Translations under genes and position numbers: made by a program
Notes under the pieces: generated by a model
Told to the model about the DNA's origin: nothing
Database searches by the model: none
What the model saw: the letters and a program-made list of their open reading frames with translations, nothing else
In this document: piece by piece, positions 53,998-62,424 of the stretch
Layout of the letters: the number at the start of each line of letters is the position of its first letter
Position numbering within the stretch: position 1 is the stretch's first letter
Assembly: GCA_964609155.1 (NCBI GenBank)
Contig: CAZSRF010000001.1
Location: 1 to 64,000 of the forward strand
Source of the DNA: JAGOUU01 sp964609155
GTDB taxonomy: Bacteria; Pseudomonadota; Gammaproteobacteria; JAGOUU01
Length of the DNA stretch: 64,000 bases
Direction: 5' to 3'

Positions 53998-54372
53998 TTA
54001 GCTCTCGCCAACAACCTTACTAGAAAAATGGTATACTCGAATAGTTTTTTGTACTACTGATACCCATTTATTCGTATATGGCGTTTTATTTAAATTATCA
54101 GCTAATAGCCATCCCGATTTTTCTATAATTTTTATTACCTCCTTTGGACCAAAGCCTTTACAAATTTCATCAGTAAATGTTTTTGGATAAACAAAAAAAT
54201 CCCCATTATTATGTATAAATCCAGCACAACGATGTGGAATTATATTGTTTTTAGATGGATCATTATCGACTGTACGAAAGCGAGCAGCATTTTCTTGAAA
54301 GAAATGTCTAACTTGTCTTAATATAGCCTCATGTTCATGACAGAAGCATTTAGCTGCCAGCTTACTGCATTA
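53998..54372 (-). pseudogene. C-terminal fragment of a DUF927-like phage primase/helicase
   Basis: No start codon, but about 120 codons are open on the minus strand and end at TAA (53998-54000). The peptide reads HEHEAILRQVRHFFQENAAR, HRCAGFIHNNGDFFVYPKTF, EICKGFGPKEVIKIIEKSGW and a final YHFSSKVVGES. This matches the far C-terminus of replication proteins with DUF927-like modules (A-RF, GF, Y-P--F--EIC-G, GWL). A stop precedes it, so the rest is lost. Confidence 0.6.
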
Positions 54373-54572
54373 ATGTTATTACATAAATACAGCAACTTGA
54401 ATGTACAAATAAGAATTAAAAATTGGAAAGATCAGGTATCTACCATACATGATTTGCAAAATCTAGTATGGGGATTATAGGAATATAATTACGTCTAGAA
54501 TTAGTACTTTCTGATAGCACACCCTCGGTGCCAAAGCCCTCGCTTGAATCTATATTTTTAATTGCTTCAGAA

Positions 54573-54588
54573 TTTACTCTAGAGTAAA
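54573..54588. promoter_or_regulatory. Perfect 16-bp palindrome before the membrane-protein gene
   Basis: TTTACTCTAGAGTAAA, 32 nt upstream of the ATG at 54620. A second short inverted repeat (CTCTAA / TTAGAG) follows and runs into the AGAGGAG ribosome site. This could be an operator or the -10 region; the rest of the gap (54373-54572) shows nothing recognisable. Confidence 0.5.
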
Positions 54589-54619
54589 CTACTCTAATTT
54601 ACTTTTAGAGGAGATAATT

Positions 54620-55108
54620 ATGGGTGATAACCTGCCTAACAACATTAACAAAATTTTACTTGTAGCTTTAGTTCTATGTTTGCAAGTCACTCATGGTCAA
54701 AATGATTCAGTAAATGGCTCACTTAATGCAGATGACGATCGATATCTGTCATATCATCCTCCCTTGGCTGGCGGATCTAGTAATCTGAGTACTTCAGCTA
54801 CAGTTGGTATAGTATTCGGAGCATTAATTGGAGGTATTCTATGTTTACTGCTGACTTATGCATGCATTGCTTTTACAGTTACTGGATGCTCTAAGCTATG
54901 TTCCCGTGGTGGTGGTTCAGCTAATTCTCACGCAATTAGGGTCCGTGGGCGTGATGGGCGTCTAGGTTATGCAGAGCATGGAGGTGGTGATATGATCATC
55001 GTTCATGATGATCAACTGTGTGCGCAACAACCAGGTGTACATCCAGCTCCAGGTATTCCTGGTTATGTAGATTATTCTACAACTGCTGCTAGCCCCATGC
55101 CGTGTTAA
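54620..55108 (+). CDS. Type I membrane-protein-like hypothetical protein
   Basis: A 162-residue protein with a good AGAGGAG site. It has a signal peptide (LLVALVLCLQVTHG), a ~35-residue Ser/Asn-rich ectodomain with three N-x-S/T sequences, a membrane segment of about 25 residues (VGIVFGALIGGILCLLLTYA), a Cys/Gly-rich juxtamembrane part, a basic stretch (IRVRGRDGRLGY) and a Pro-rich tail (PGVHPAPGIPGY). The layout is more like a small eukaryotic plasma-membrane protein than a bacterial one. No family recognised. Confidence 0.55.
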   Translation: MGDNLPNNINKILLVALVLCLQVTHGQNDSVNGSLNADDDRYLSYHPPLAGGSSNLSTSATVGIVFGALIGGILCLLLTYACIAFTVTGCSKLCSRGGGSANSHAIRVRGRDGRLGYAEHGGGDMIIVHDDQLCAQQPGVHPAPGIPGYVDYSTTAASPMPC

Positions 55109-55142
55109 CTAAAGCTATTGTACTTTAGCCAGGCTATCACAT

Positions 55143-55469
55143 CTATATCAAAAACTTCAATCTAGAACCAACCCATTCTAATTCATGATGGACCTCTTCA
55201 TAAAAACTTTGAAAGGTCCTAATACCAAAAAATCGTTCACAACGATCTAAATTTATATCCCACATATAATGAGGATACTCTTCTTGCGATATAAAATATA
55301 ATAAAACATAGCTATGGTTATCCATAGGAACTAAATTATAATGATCTTTATTTACTGAGCTTTGTTGTAAAATAATTTGTTTTTCTTTATTTTCTTTATT
55401 TTCTTTTCTTTTGTTCCATATAGTAGCGATCCAATTAGCTAATTTTTTCATTAACTCTTCATACGACAT
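55143..55469 (-). CDS. Hypothetical protein
   Basis: A 108-residue protein with AAGGA upstream of its ATG. The N-terminal half has a Lys/Glu/Asn repeat (NKRKENKENKEK) from a TTTTCTTTA DNA repeat; the C-terminal half is aromatic and acidic (YVLLYFISQEEYPHYMWD, YEEVHHELEWVG). No known domain. The 380 bp from 55470 to 55851 is AT-rich with no supported gene. Confidence 0.5.
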   Translation of the reverse strand: MSYEELMKKLANWIATIWNKRKENKENKEKQIILQQSSVNKDHYNLVPMDNHSYVLLYFISQEEYPHYMWDINLDRCERFFGIRTFQSFYEEVHHELEWVGSRLKFLI

Positions 55470-55851
55470 ACAACAGTCCTTATTGTGAAACTTTAACTAC
55501 TTCTAATATCATCATGTTAATTTATAATTATTTAATTTCAATATCTATTACTACTCTTTAATTAATTCTTTTACACTCCAAAATATGGCTATAATTTGTC
55601 TCTTGAATACACTCTTTAAATATTTTAAGTAGTTACGCATTGAATAATAAATACCATAATGCTTTTTTGTTCTTTGCTGCAACTCCAACCTTCTGAAAGT
55701 CCTGGTAATTATCCTTAGAATCTGGTTATGGATGATAAGTTTTAGCTAACTTATTAATTTACTGAGAATTAATTAGTTATTCAACCTTATTGTTTTTTAT
55801 AGCTATTTATGTTAACATAACTTTAATTATACTTTCTTGTTTATTATTAAA

Positions 55852-57051
55852 ATGAAAGCATACTTAGCAATTATTGTCTTTTTCATACAAGTTAACCTAG
55901 TATTTGCTAGTTTGACGTCAACTAGCAACTTTGAGTCTCCTAGTCTAAGGCAGATTAACAAACTGCCATCGCATCAACTTGACTCTATATTATATGGCGC
56001 GACAACAGCTGATCTAAACTTATTTAATGATCTTATCTCTCATGAACACTATGGCTTTATTGGCTATCATGCTGCACCACAGGCCGTTCGTGTTTACCAA
56101 GACATTATCAAAATCTATATTACAGAAATACTGGGGATACCCATTAGAGATGATTTTCAATTTTTGCGGATCCCAGGCGATAGCAGATTAAATTATAATA
56201 ACGCTAAAGAGTTTCTTGAAGAATATAATATTTATAAATCAAAAGTAATGGCAACTGCAAAAAAAATCATTTTGCAATCACAATCCTTAAGCAACGATGG
56301 CATTACAAATACATCTGCATCAAATAACACTCAGCAAAGCAATAATCTCTTAACTTTTGAGAAAGCTCTAGAAATAATTAATAATTATAGCCCACAAAAA
56401 ACAACAGTTAATCTTAACAAATCTCCTGCATCTATTTCTTCTTTGCAACAAGAAATAAAAAGCATTAATGATATGACCTATGAGATCCAAACAAAGTTGT
56501 TATCTTTAAATATTGCGCTGTATCAAACAGAATTTGGTCATTATCCGCTAACAGTCAATGCTTACATATATAACACTGCCTATTCATCAATACAATATAA
56601 ATTGTCTGGTGAATTAGTTCCTTTCTTTAATAAACTTGGGATAGAAAGCTCTTATATCGATCAGCTCTTTGACCTTGCTCAGAAATATGTCCCTCGTAAT
56701 AGAGGAATAATTATTAGAATATCTGATAACCAAAATAACTATAAGTTTATTGATACGCATGGATACATCAGTCACCCATTTGGTATGCCGTTAGGTTACA
56801 ATTTACCTTCATTTTATTATATGGACAATGCTATTTTTTCATTCCCTGAATTAAAAATTATTATGTCCAATAAACATAGCGTTAACCCATTGTCTGATCT
56901 ATCCATCACTAGATATGGTTCAATATCAACGCAACAATCCAATGACTATAAACAAGCCTTGACTGCTTTTATAAAGAAAATACCTTATGATAAAAATAAG
57001 GCTGCAGAGTATAGACAAGAATTACTGCAATTATGGTCTTGCTCTGAGTAA
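55852..57051 (+). CDS. Secreted hypothetical protein
   Basis: About 399 residues from the ATG at 55852; a TTG 15 bases upstream is in frame but less likely. A signal peptide (AYLAIIVFFIQVNLVFA) is clear. The mature N-terminal domain includes EHYGFIGYHAAPQAVRVYQD and ILGIPIRDDFQFLRIPGDSR. GYHAAP is vaguely like the YHGT strand of ADP-ribosyltransferases, but this is too weak to call. A coiled-coil-like Gln/Asn-rich middle and an aromatic C-terminal domain follow. Exported; function unknown. Confidence 0.6.
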   Translation: MKAYLAIIVFFIQVNLVFASLTSTSNFESPSLRQINKLPSHQLDSILYGATTADLNLFNDLISHEHYGFIGYHAAPQAVRVYQDIIKIYITEILGIPIRDDFQFLRIPGDSRLNYNNAKEFLEEYNIYKSKVMATAKKIILQSQSLSNDGITNTSASNNTQQSNNLLTFEKALEIINNYSPQKTTVNLNKSPASISSLQQEIKSINDMTYEIQTKLLSLNIALYQTEFGHYPLTVNAYIYNTAYSSIQYKLSGELVPFFNKLGIESSYIDQLFDLAQKYVPRNRGIIIRISDNQNNYKFIDTHGYISHPFGMPLGYNLPSFYYMDNAIFSFPELKIIMSNKHSVNPLSDLSITRYGSISTQQSNDYKQALTAFIKKIPYDKNKAAEYRQELLQLWSCSE

Positions 57052-57054
57052 CAA

Positions 57055-57348
57055 TTAGTCTGGTGTATTCAATCTACTTAATGTACTAACGTTACTGTCT
57101 TTAGATTCCACACCATCATTCATTACTAAGACTTTCCTCCCTACATAAATTGATTCTTGAGATTTTTGTAATAACTTATTAATAGCAATACCAGTTGCTA
57201 CTAATAGTATTAAATATGGTGTTTCAGATCCTGATTCCTCACAAGAAATACTATAAGTTGAATCATGTTTGTACTTAAATAAACTCAAAAAAGCAATACC
57301 CCAAGCAATAGTTAACCCATTGATAAAACCACGCATAAAATTATTCAC
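57055..57348 (-). CDS. Small membrane protein, hypothetical
   Basis: 97 residues starting at GTG 57348, where GAGG is correctly placed. Two hydrophobic stretches (GLTIAWGIAFLSLF and YLILLVATGIAINKLL) suggest an inner-membrane location. The C-terminus is polar. Its stop is 3 nt from the convergent secreted-protein stop. Unknown function. Confidence 0.5.
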   Translation of the reverse strand: MNNFMRGFINGLTIAWGIAFLSLFKYKHDSTYSISCEESGSETPYLILLVATGIAINKLLQKSQESIYVGRKVLVMNDGVESKDSNVSTLSRLNTPD

Positions 57349-57405
57349 AAACGACCTCTTATAGTTTAATTTATCTTAGTGTGTACAAAATTATAATTCT
57401 TAGAT

Positions 57406-58296
57406 ATGAGTTATCTAAACAATATGAAATCAAGACTGTGCAACTTTATTAAAATACAAATAGTAATTGCTATTCTTACATTTAGTCCTACATTTCTTAT
57501 AACGTGCATTGTAAATAAGATTACTAAAAACAACAACAAATTCCTTAAGAATATTTTTATTAGATTATATATAAAGCTTTACAAAATAGACCTAAATTTA
57601 TATCAGAAAAAAGATATAAATTTATATAACAATTTTCATTCTTTTTTTATAAGAGATCTAGATCTGTCTTTAAGAGTTCTACAATCACAAAAAGATTTAG
57701 TTATCCCAGCAGATGGGCTGATCAAAGCAATTGGTCCAATAAACTCTCATGCTCTCTATCAAGCAAAAAACAAATTTTATAATCTAAAAGATTTATTCGG
57801 CTGTAGCTTTGACTTTCAAAAATTTTCCTCTGGAAGTTATTTTACAATATATTTATCACCTAAAGACTATCATAAGATACATATGCCTTGTGATGGTATT
57901 TTAGAAAAAATGATTTATGTACCAGGTACATTATTTCCCGTTAATCAAATAAGTTGCACAAATATAAGCCAAATTTATACACGCAACGAAAGAGTTATCG
58001 TTATTTTTAAAATATATAATGGCTATATGGCCATAATTTTAGTTGGCGCAATGATAGTAGGAAGTATCTATACGCGCTGGCATGGACAAGTTACACCTAT
58101 TAGACGAACGCTTAATTTTGGGAAAAAAAATAAAATTGAAATCTTTAACTATTCTAATAATATAAAGTTAAAAAAGCTGGATGAATTAGGTTATTTTCAA
58201 ATGGGCTCAACGGTAATAGCTATATTTTCTCAAAACCATTGTTTTAACGAAAATCTGCTCGAAAAAGCTGTGCTTTTTGGCCAAGAGATCTGTTAA
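57406..58296 (+). CDS. psd: Phosphatidylserine decarboxylase proenzyme
   Basis: A 296-residue inner-membrane enzyme that makes phosphatidylethanolamine. FHSFFIRDLD, PADGLIKAIG, YFTIYLSPKDYHKIHMPCDG and FPVNQIS follow the family in order. The self-cleavage motif is MGSTV (266-270; LGST in most), with Ser268 becoming the pyruvoyl group. The N-terminal ~65 residues are hydrophobic and longer than in some relatives. No Shine-Dalgarno is obvious before the ATG. Confidence 0.93.
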   Translation: MSYLNNMKSRLCNFIKIQIVIAILTFSPTFLITCIVNKITKNNNKFLKNIFIRLYIKLYKIDLNLYQKKDINLYNNFHSFFIRDLDLSLRVLQSQKDLVIPADGLIKAIGPINSHALYQAKNKFYNLKDLFGCSFDFQKFSSGSYFTIYLSPKDYHKIHMPCDGILEKMIYVPGTLFPVNQISCTNISQIYTRNERVIVIFKIYNGYMAIILVGAMIVGSIYTRWHGQVTPIRRTLNFGKKNKIEIFNYSNNIKLKKLDELGYFQMGSTVIAIFSQNHCFNENLLEKAVLFGQEIC

Positions 58297-58297
58297 T

Positions 58298-60076
58298 TTA
58301 TAAATAAGTTACACCTAATGTTAAGAAAAATCTTGCGTTACTATTCTGTTCATTTTGTACTTTACGTGTAAGTGGTTTTGCTACATACGTTTGGAAATTA
58401 AAGTAACGTGTAATATTTCCACGCAAACCAAAACCTGCTGATTCTGCAGAGTCACGCGCTGCTTGACGACTAATCTCAGAATTTATATTCCAAATGATAC
58501 CAGCATCATAAAAACCATAAAGATCCAAAGAAACTGTTTTCAAATTAGATAATGCATTGCTAATGAATTCTGTGGGTAAGGCGTAATTAAGTTCAGCTTT
58601 TGCAACTAATCCATGATCGCCTGATAGTTCATAAGGATCATAAGCTAAACCAATTACACGTCCACCATAACCGTATTCTTCAATAGCGACTAATTCGTGA
58701 AATGCATATTGCCCTCCTACTTGTAGATTTGCACCAAATCTATCAAATAACGGCTGCTGACGTAAAAACATACCTGTTAACTTCTTAAAATTCTTTTTAA
58801 CGTTAGGTCGCGTTGTATACAACGGGTTTAATTCTGCACCTAGATTATTTAGCCCCTGAGTAAATTCAAAATTTATTGATGATAAACCAACAATATTAAA
58901 AAAATATGAGTCTATCCAATCAACAGTAGCCGCAAGTCGCAACGCTCTTATTTTTTCTTTAAATAATATCTGATTTAAAAATTTAGTTTCAGTATCATAT
59001 CCGTCTAATTTTAGATCAGCAATAAAGTTTAATGCTCTTGATCGAATAAATGGATATTCTAATTGAATTGCAAAGGCTTTACTGGCACCTGGTGTTTTAA
59101 TGCTATTTTTTAGAGGATACGGCAGCGCTCTAAAGTCTGCTGCTGTATTAGTTTTAGAGCCTTGTAATGTTAACGCTAATCCATCAGAATTAAGAGGTTG
59201 TCTATGGCTTAGATTGTAAACTCTTAATTCATAACGATCGTCCCTTACTGCATTAAACAAAGTATGATTACCATACAACGCATTAAATTGATGAACAACA
59301 CCGGAAAATTCCAATGGCCCTAAGATTCGAGTACCACGATTGTCTGCTACACCTTCAAAACCAAACAGTTTATGATCGTCTTCAATAAACTCAAGATTTG
59401 CAGCGCCAGGTGCATTCGGTGCTGGGGCAAAAATAACTCGTATGTTGCCTCCTTGTAAATCTTGAGCGAGCAAGGCATATCTTTCTAAAGTTGTTTTAGT
59501 TAATGGACGCTCTTTTGCCATGCGACTGCCATAACTCTGTAATAATAACTTTGTAGAATATGGCAAATTCTCACTTGTTATTCTAACTTCGTTTATATAT
59601 CCCTCAACAATTCCAATTGTTATTACACCTGTATCCTTGTCAATATCCTGTGCCGGTAAATACGCTTGTGATAAAATATAGCCAGCATCGCGATATTTAA
59701 TAGTTGTAGCTTGTATTAACTGTAGAATCTTTGCGAGAGTTACTTTTTTTCCATAATAAGGCTTATATATTTCCTCAAGCCCCGCACTAGGGATCACAGT
59801 ATTCCCTACAAAATTTATCTTGCGCAGCTTTAGAGTATACCCTTTAGCTTCTCCTACATCTAAAGACTGTGTTAATAATGGCACAGTCAAAGCTTTACCA
59901 CTGGATAAAATTGAACGAGTTCTATCAGTAAATACTTTACCAGTTCTTTCTGGATCAATCTTACCTATATCAACATCTGGAACGGGCAATACCGCAGAGT
60001 TTATACCAGAAGTAAACAGTGTGCACAATAATAAATATTTTTTAATATTCACGATTAATCCATTAATCTTACACAA
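58298..60076 (-). CDS. ShlB/FhaC/HecB-type two-partner secretion transporter (TpsB)
   Basis: A 592-residue outer-membrane Omp85-superfamily protein. After a signal peptide (YLLLCTLFTSGINSA) the POTRA domains cover about 70-240: LRKINFVGNTVIPSAGLEEI, then YRDAGYILSQAYLPAQDID, typical of POTRA_2. The rest is a 16-strand barrel ending in ARFFLTLGVTYL. TpsB pores export large TpsA haemagglutinin/haemolysin-like proteins, but no TpsA gene is in the window, so it is an orphan here. Confidence 0.88.
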   Translation of the reverse strand: MCKINGLIVNIKKYLLLCTLFTSGINSAVLPVPDVDIGKIDPERTGKVFTDRTRSILSSGKALTVPLLTQSLDVGEAKGYTLKLRKINFVGNTVIPSAGLEEIYKPYYGKKVTLAKILQLIQATTIKYRDAGYILSQAYLPAQDIDKDTGVITIGIVEGYINEVRITSENLPYSTKLLLQSYGSRMAKERPLTKTTLERYALLAQDLQGGNIRVIFAPAPNAPGAANLEFIEDDHKLFGFEGVADNRGTRILGPLEFSGVVHQFNALYGNHTLFNAVRDDRYELRVYNLSHRQPLNSDGLALTLQGSKTNTAADFRALPYPLKNSIKTPGASKAFAIQLEYPFIRSRALNFIADLKLDGYDTETKFLNQILFKEKIRALRLAATVDWIDSYFFNIVGLSSINFEFTQGLNNLGAELNPLYTTRPNVKKNFKKLTGMFLRQQPLFDRFGANLQVGGQYAFHELVAIEEYGYGGRVIGLAYDPYELSGDHGLVAKAELNYALPTEFISNALSNLKTVSLDLYGFYDAGIIWNINSEISRQAARDSAESAGFGLRGNITRYFNFQTYVAKPLTRKVQNEQNSNARFFLTLGVTYL

Positions 60077-60137
60077 ATAATTAAACTATTACTAAAATTA
60101 TAATCTATAGTTCTATATTTACAACTTTAATCAGAGG

Positions 60138-61577
60138 CTATTTTATTGCTTGATATGAAGCAAGAGCTACTTCTCGTGATTGCTGTAAATCAATTATTGG
60201 ATACGGATACGTAGATCCTAATACGATACCCGCTTCCTGGAGAATAGCTTCTGGTGTTTTCCAAGGTTCGAATAAGTATTTCCTTGGTAGTTTTCTTAAC
60301 TCTGGAAGATATTTTCTGGTATAAAACCCATCTGCATCAAATTTTTCACCCTGTGTAGTTGGATTAAATATACGAAAATATGGTGCTGCATCAGCTCCCG
60401 CCCCCGCTACCCACTGCCAACTAGCACTGTTACTCGCTAAATCCCCATCAATTAAGCAATCCCAAAACCAATCTCGACCATGATGCCAATGAATTAATAA
60501 GTTCTTAACTAAAAAAGAAGCAACAACCATTCTAACACGATTATGCATATAGCCTGTCTGCCACAACTCTCGCATACCAGCATCAACGAAAGGATAACCT
60601 GTTTGTCCCATTTGCCAGGCTTTTAATAATTTTTTATTATTTTTAGTATTTATATTTACCCATGGGAACTTATCAAATTTAGCCTGAAAATTTTTATGTG
60701 ATAATGTTGGAAAATAATATAACAGATAATACGAGAACTCACGCCAACCTATTTCACTTAGAAAACATTGCACATCTTCACTTAAATATTCTGTTTTTGC
60801 ATAAACAGCATCTCTTATCTTATTCGGGGAAATTTCACCAAAATGTAAATGTGGAGATAACTGAGAAACACTATTAAGACTTGGATAGTTACGATTATTT
60901 TTGTAATTACTTATAGCATTTTTTAAAAATTTATTTAATTTTTTTTCAGCAGCCTTTTCCCCAATATCCCATTGCCCATCAAATTTTTTATGCCAATTAT
61001 TTTTATTAAGTAGATTTAGATCTTCTAATTTCCTAGAATGATTATCTTTAATTAATTCAAGGTTTTTTGGTTTACCAAAAGAAGCTCGTGGCTCAGGAGC
61101 ATTCATACAACCTTTATGATAGTACGGTGTGTACACTTTATAGGGCGTTTTATCATTTTTAAGAACTGTAAATGGTTCCCACAATAAATTAGCTGCAAAG
61201 CTTCTAATCGTTTTTTTATCGTCCGTAAGTACTCGTTTAATCTCATTATCTTGAATAATGCGCCAAGGCTCATAGCATCTATTCCAATAGATATCTGTAA
61301 CATTATTTTCACGTAGCAATTTAATAATAATATCTTTAGGATCACCTATATAGAAATTTAATTTATTATCTAAGTTGCTATTTAATTCTTCTAAAGAATA
61401 ATGCAGCCACCATTTACTTGCTTCACCTATTTTACTATCTGGATTTTTAATTGATTCGCTCCATATATAAATAGGCAAAACATTACCCATTTGAGCAGCT
61501 TCAAGTAGACCAGGATTATCTGCAATACGTAAATCTTGACGAAACCAAAATATTACAGTTTTTTTTGAAGTGTTCAT
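60138..61577 (-). CDS. phrB: Deoxyribodipyrimidine photolyase
   Basis: A 479-residue flavoprotein that splits UV-induced cyclobutane pyrimidine dimers with light. VIFWFRQDLRIADNPGL opens the antenna domain. The FAD domain has LSPHLHFGEISP, WREFSYYLLYYFP, GQTGYPFVDAGMRELWQTGY and the WQWVAGAGADAAPYFRIFNP signature. Full length for class I. It begins one base after the stop of the upstream gene, so it is probably cotranscribed with the helical-repeat gene. Confidence 0.95.
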   Translation of the reverse strand: MNTSKKTVIFWFRQDLRIADNPGLLEAAQMGNVLPIYIWSESIKNPDSKIGEASKWWLHYSLEELNSNLDNKLNFYIGDPKDIIIKLLRENNVTDIYWNRCYEPWRIIQDNEIKRVLTDDKKTIRSFAANLLWEPFTVLKNDKTPYKVYTPYYHKGCMNAPEPRASFGKPKNLELIKDNHSRKLEDLNLLNKNNWHKKFDGQWDIGEKAAEKKLNKFLKNAISNYKNNRNYPSLNSVSQLSPHLHFGEISPNKIRDAVYAKTEYLSEDVQCFLSEIGWREFSYYLLYYFPTLSHKNFQAKFDKFPWVNINTKNNKKLLKAWQMGQTGYPFVDAGMRELWQTGYMHNRVRMVVASFLVKNLLIHWHHGRDWFWDCLIDGDLASNSASWQWVAGAGADAAPYFRIFNPTTQGEKFDADGFYTRKYLPELRKLPRKYLFEPWKTPEAILQEAGIVLGSTYPYPIIDLQQSREVALASYQAIK

Positions 61578-61578
61578 T

Positions 61579-62397
61579 TTAAGTTATAACACTTGGCTTT
61601 TCGATATATATTAATTCGAATCCTTCTTTGTCTAGTATACTCTCTGATATACCTAAAACAGCGGGCGATCCTTGTAATGCTACACCAAGTGGCAGCATAC
61701 AATCAGAAGCTGTTGAAGTAGGCACAGGTGATGGCAAACTTGGTGTTACTATTTTCTCAACGGTTGGCACTGTAGAGCCAGAGAATAAAGGAAATAGATG
61801 TTTTATAGGCACCATAGGGGCTGAAGGAGTTACTGGCGTTGTTGGAGGAGCTGGTGGCAAAACGGGAATTATATAGGTCGGTAAAATTGATGTTGGTGAC
61901 GCCATGGGTGTTGGAGTGCGAGGTATTGTAAGCAAAAGTGCATCTCTTGGCTCATGATCAACATGAGCATGAAATAGACCCAAAACGGTATCAGAACTAA
62001 GTTCCTCCCTAAACTCAGATGTGAGTTGTTTATTTATCTCCAATAATCGTTCATAGGATAATTGCAACAACAAAGTACAGTAAGATGATTCAATAAGACT
62101 TTTATCTTGTAATAAAGTTAAGATCTGCGTTAAAGGACGAACAATATCCGAATTAGCACACAGTAAATCAAGATTAGTTTGATTCAATAATCCAAAGTTA
62201 TCTAAATACTTCAATACTATATTTAGCTCATGAGAGTCAAACATGGCAGCTTCAATTTTTTCTAGGTTTTCTGGAGTTGCAAGTTCATCTAAATAAATTT
62301 TACTTTGTTCTGTAGGACTTTGTTCAAAGAATATTTTTATTTTTTTATTTAATTTTTCAGGATTTCTTGCCAACATTGTCCATAAATCGCTTAACAT
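61579..62397 (-). CDS. Helical-repeat protein with Pro-rich tail, hypothetical
   Basis: A 272-residue protein. The N-terminal ~150 residues are helical with two loosely repeated units of about 35 residues (GLLNQTNLDLLCANSDIV; DKSLIESSYCTLLLQL), similar to the LLNQENFDALC-type repeats found in Legionella-group proteins. Residues ~155-235 are Pro/Thr/Ala-rich (PVLPPAPPTTPVTP). No signal peptide. It lies between the carboxylase subunit gene and phrB in the same direction. Effector-like architecture, but function unknown. Confidence 0.6.
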   Translation of the reverse strand: MLSDLWTMLARNPEKLNKKIKIFFEQSPTEQSKIYLDELATPENLEKIEAAMFDSHELNIVLKYLDNFGLLNQTNLDLLCANSDIVRPLTQILTLLQDKSLIESSYCTLLLQLSYERLLEINKQLTSEFREELSSDTVLGLFHAHVDHEPRDALLLTIPRTPTPMASPTSILPTYIIPVLPPAPPTTPVTPSAPMVPIKHLFPLFSGSTVPTVEKIVTPSLPSPVPTSTASDCMLPLGVALQGSPAVLGISESILDKEGFELIYIEKPSVIT

Positions 62398-62424
62398 TTA
62401 CCCTCCAACACTCATTATTACAAC

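Noticed and set aside
55633..55725. Open minus-strand stretch ending in KNKKALWYLLFNA
   Set aside because: Protein-like but flanked by stops and without a start; too short to call a pseudogene.
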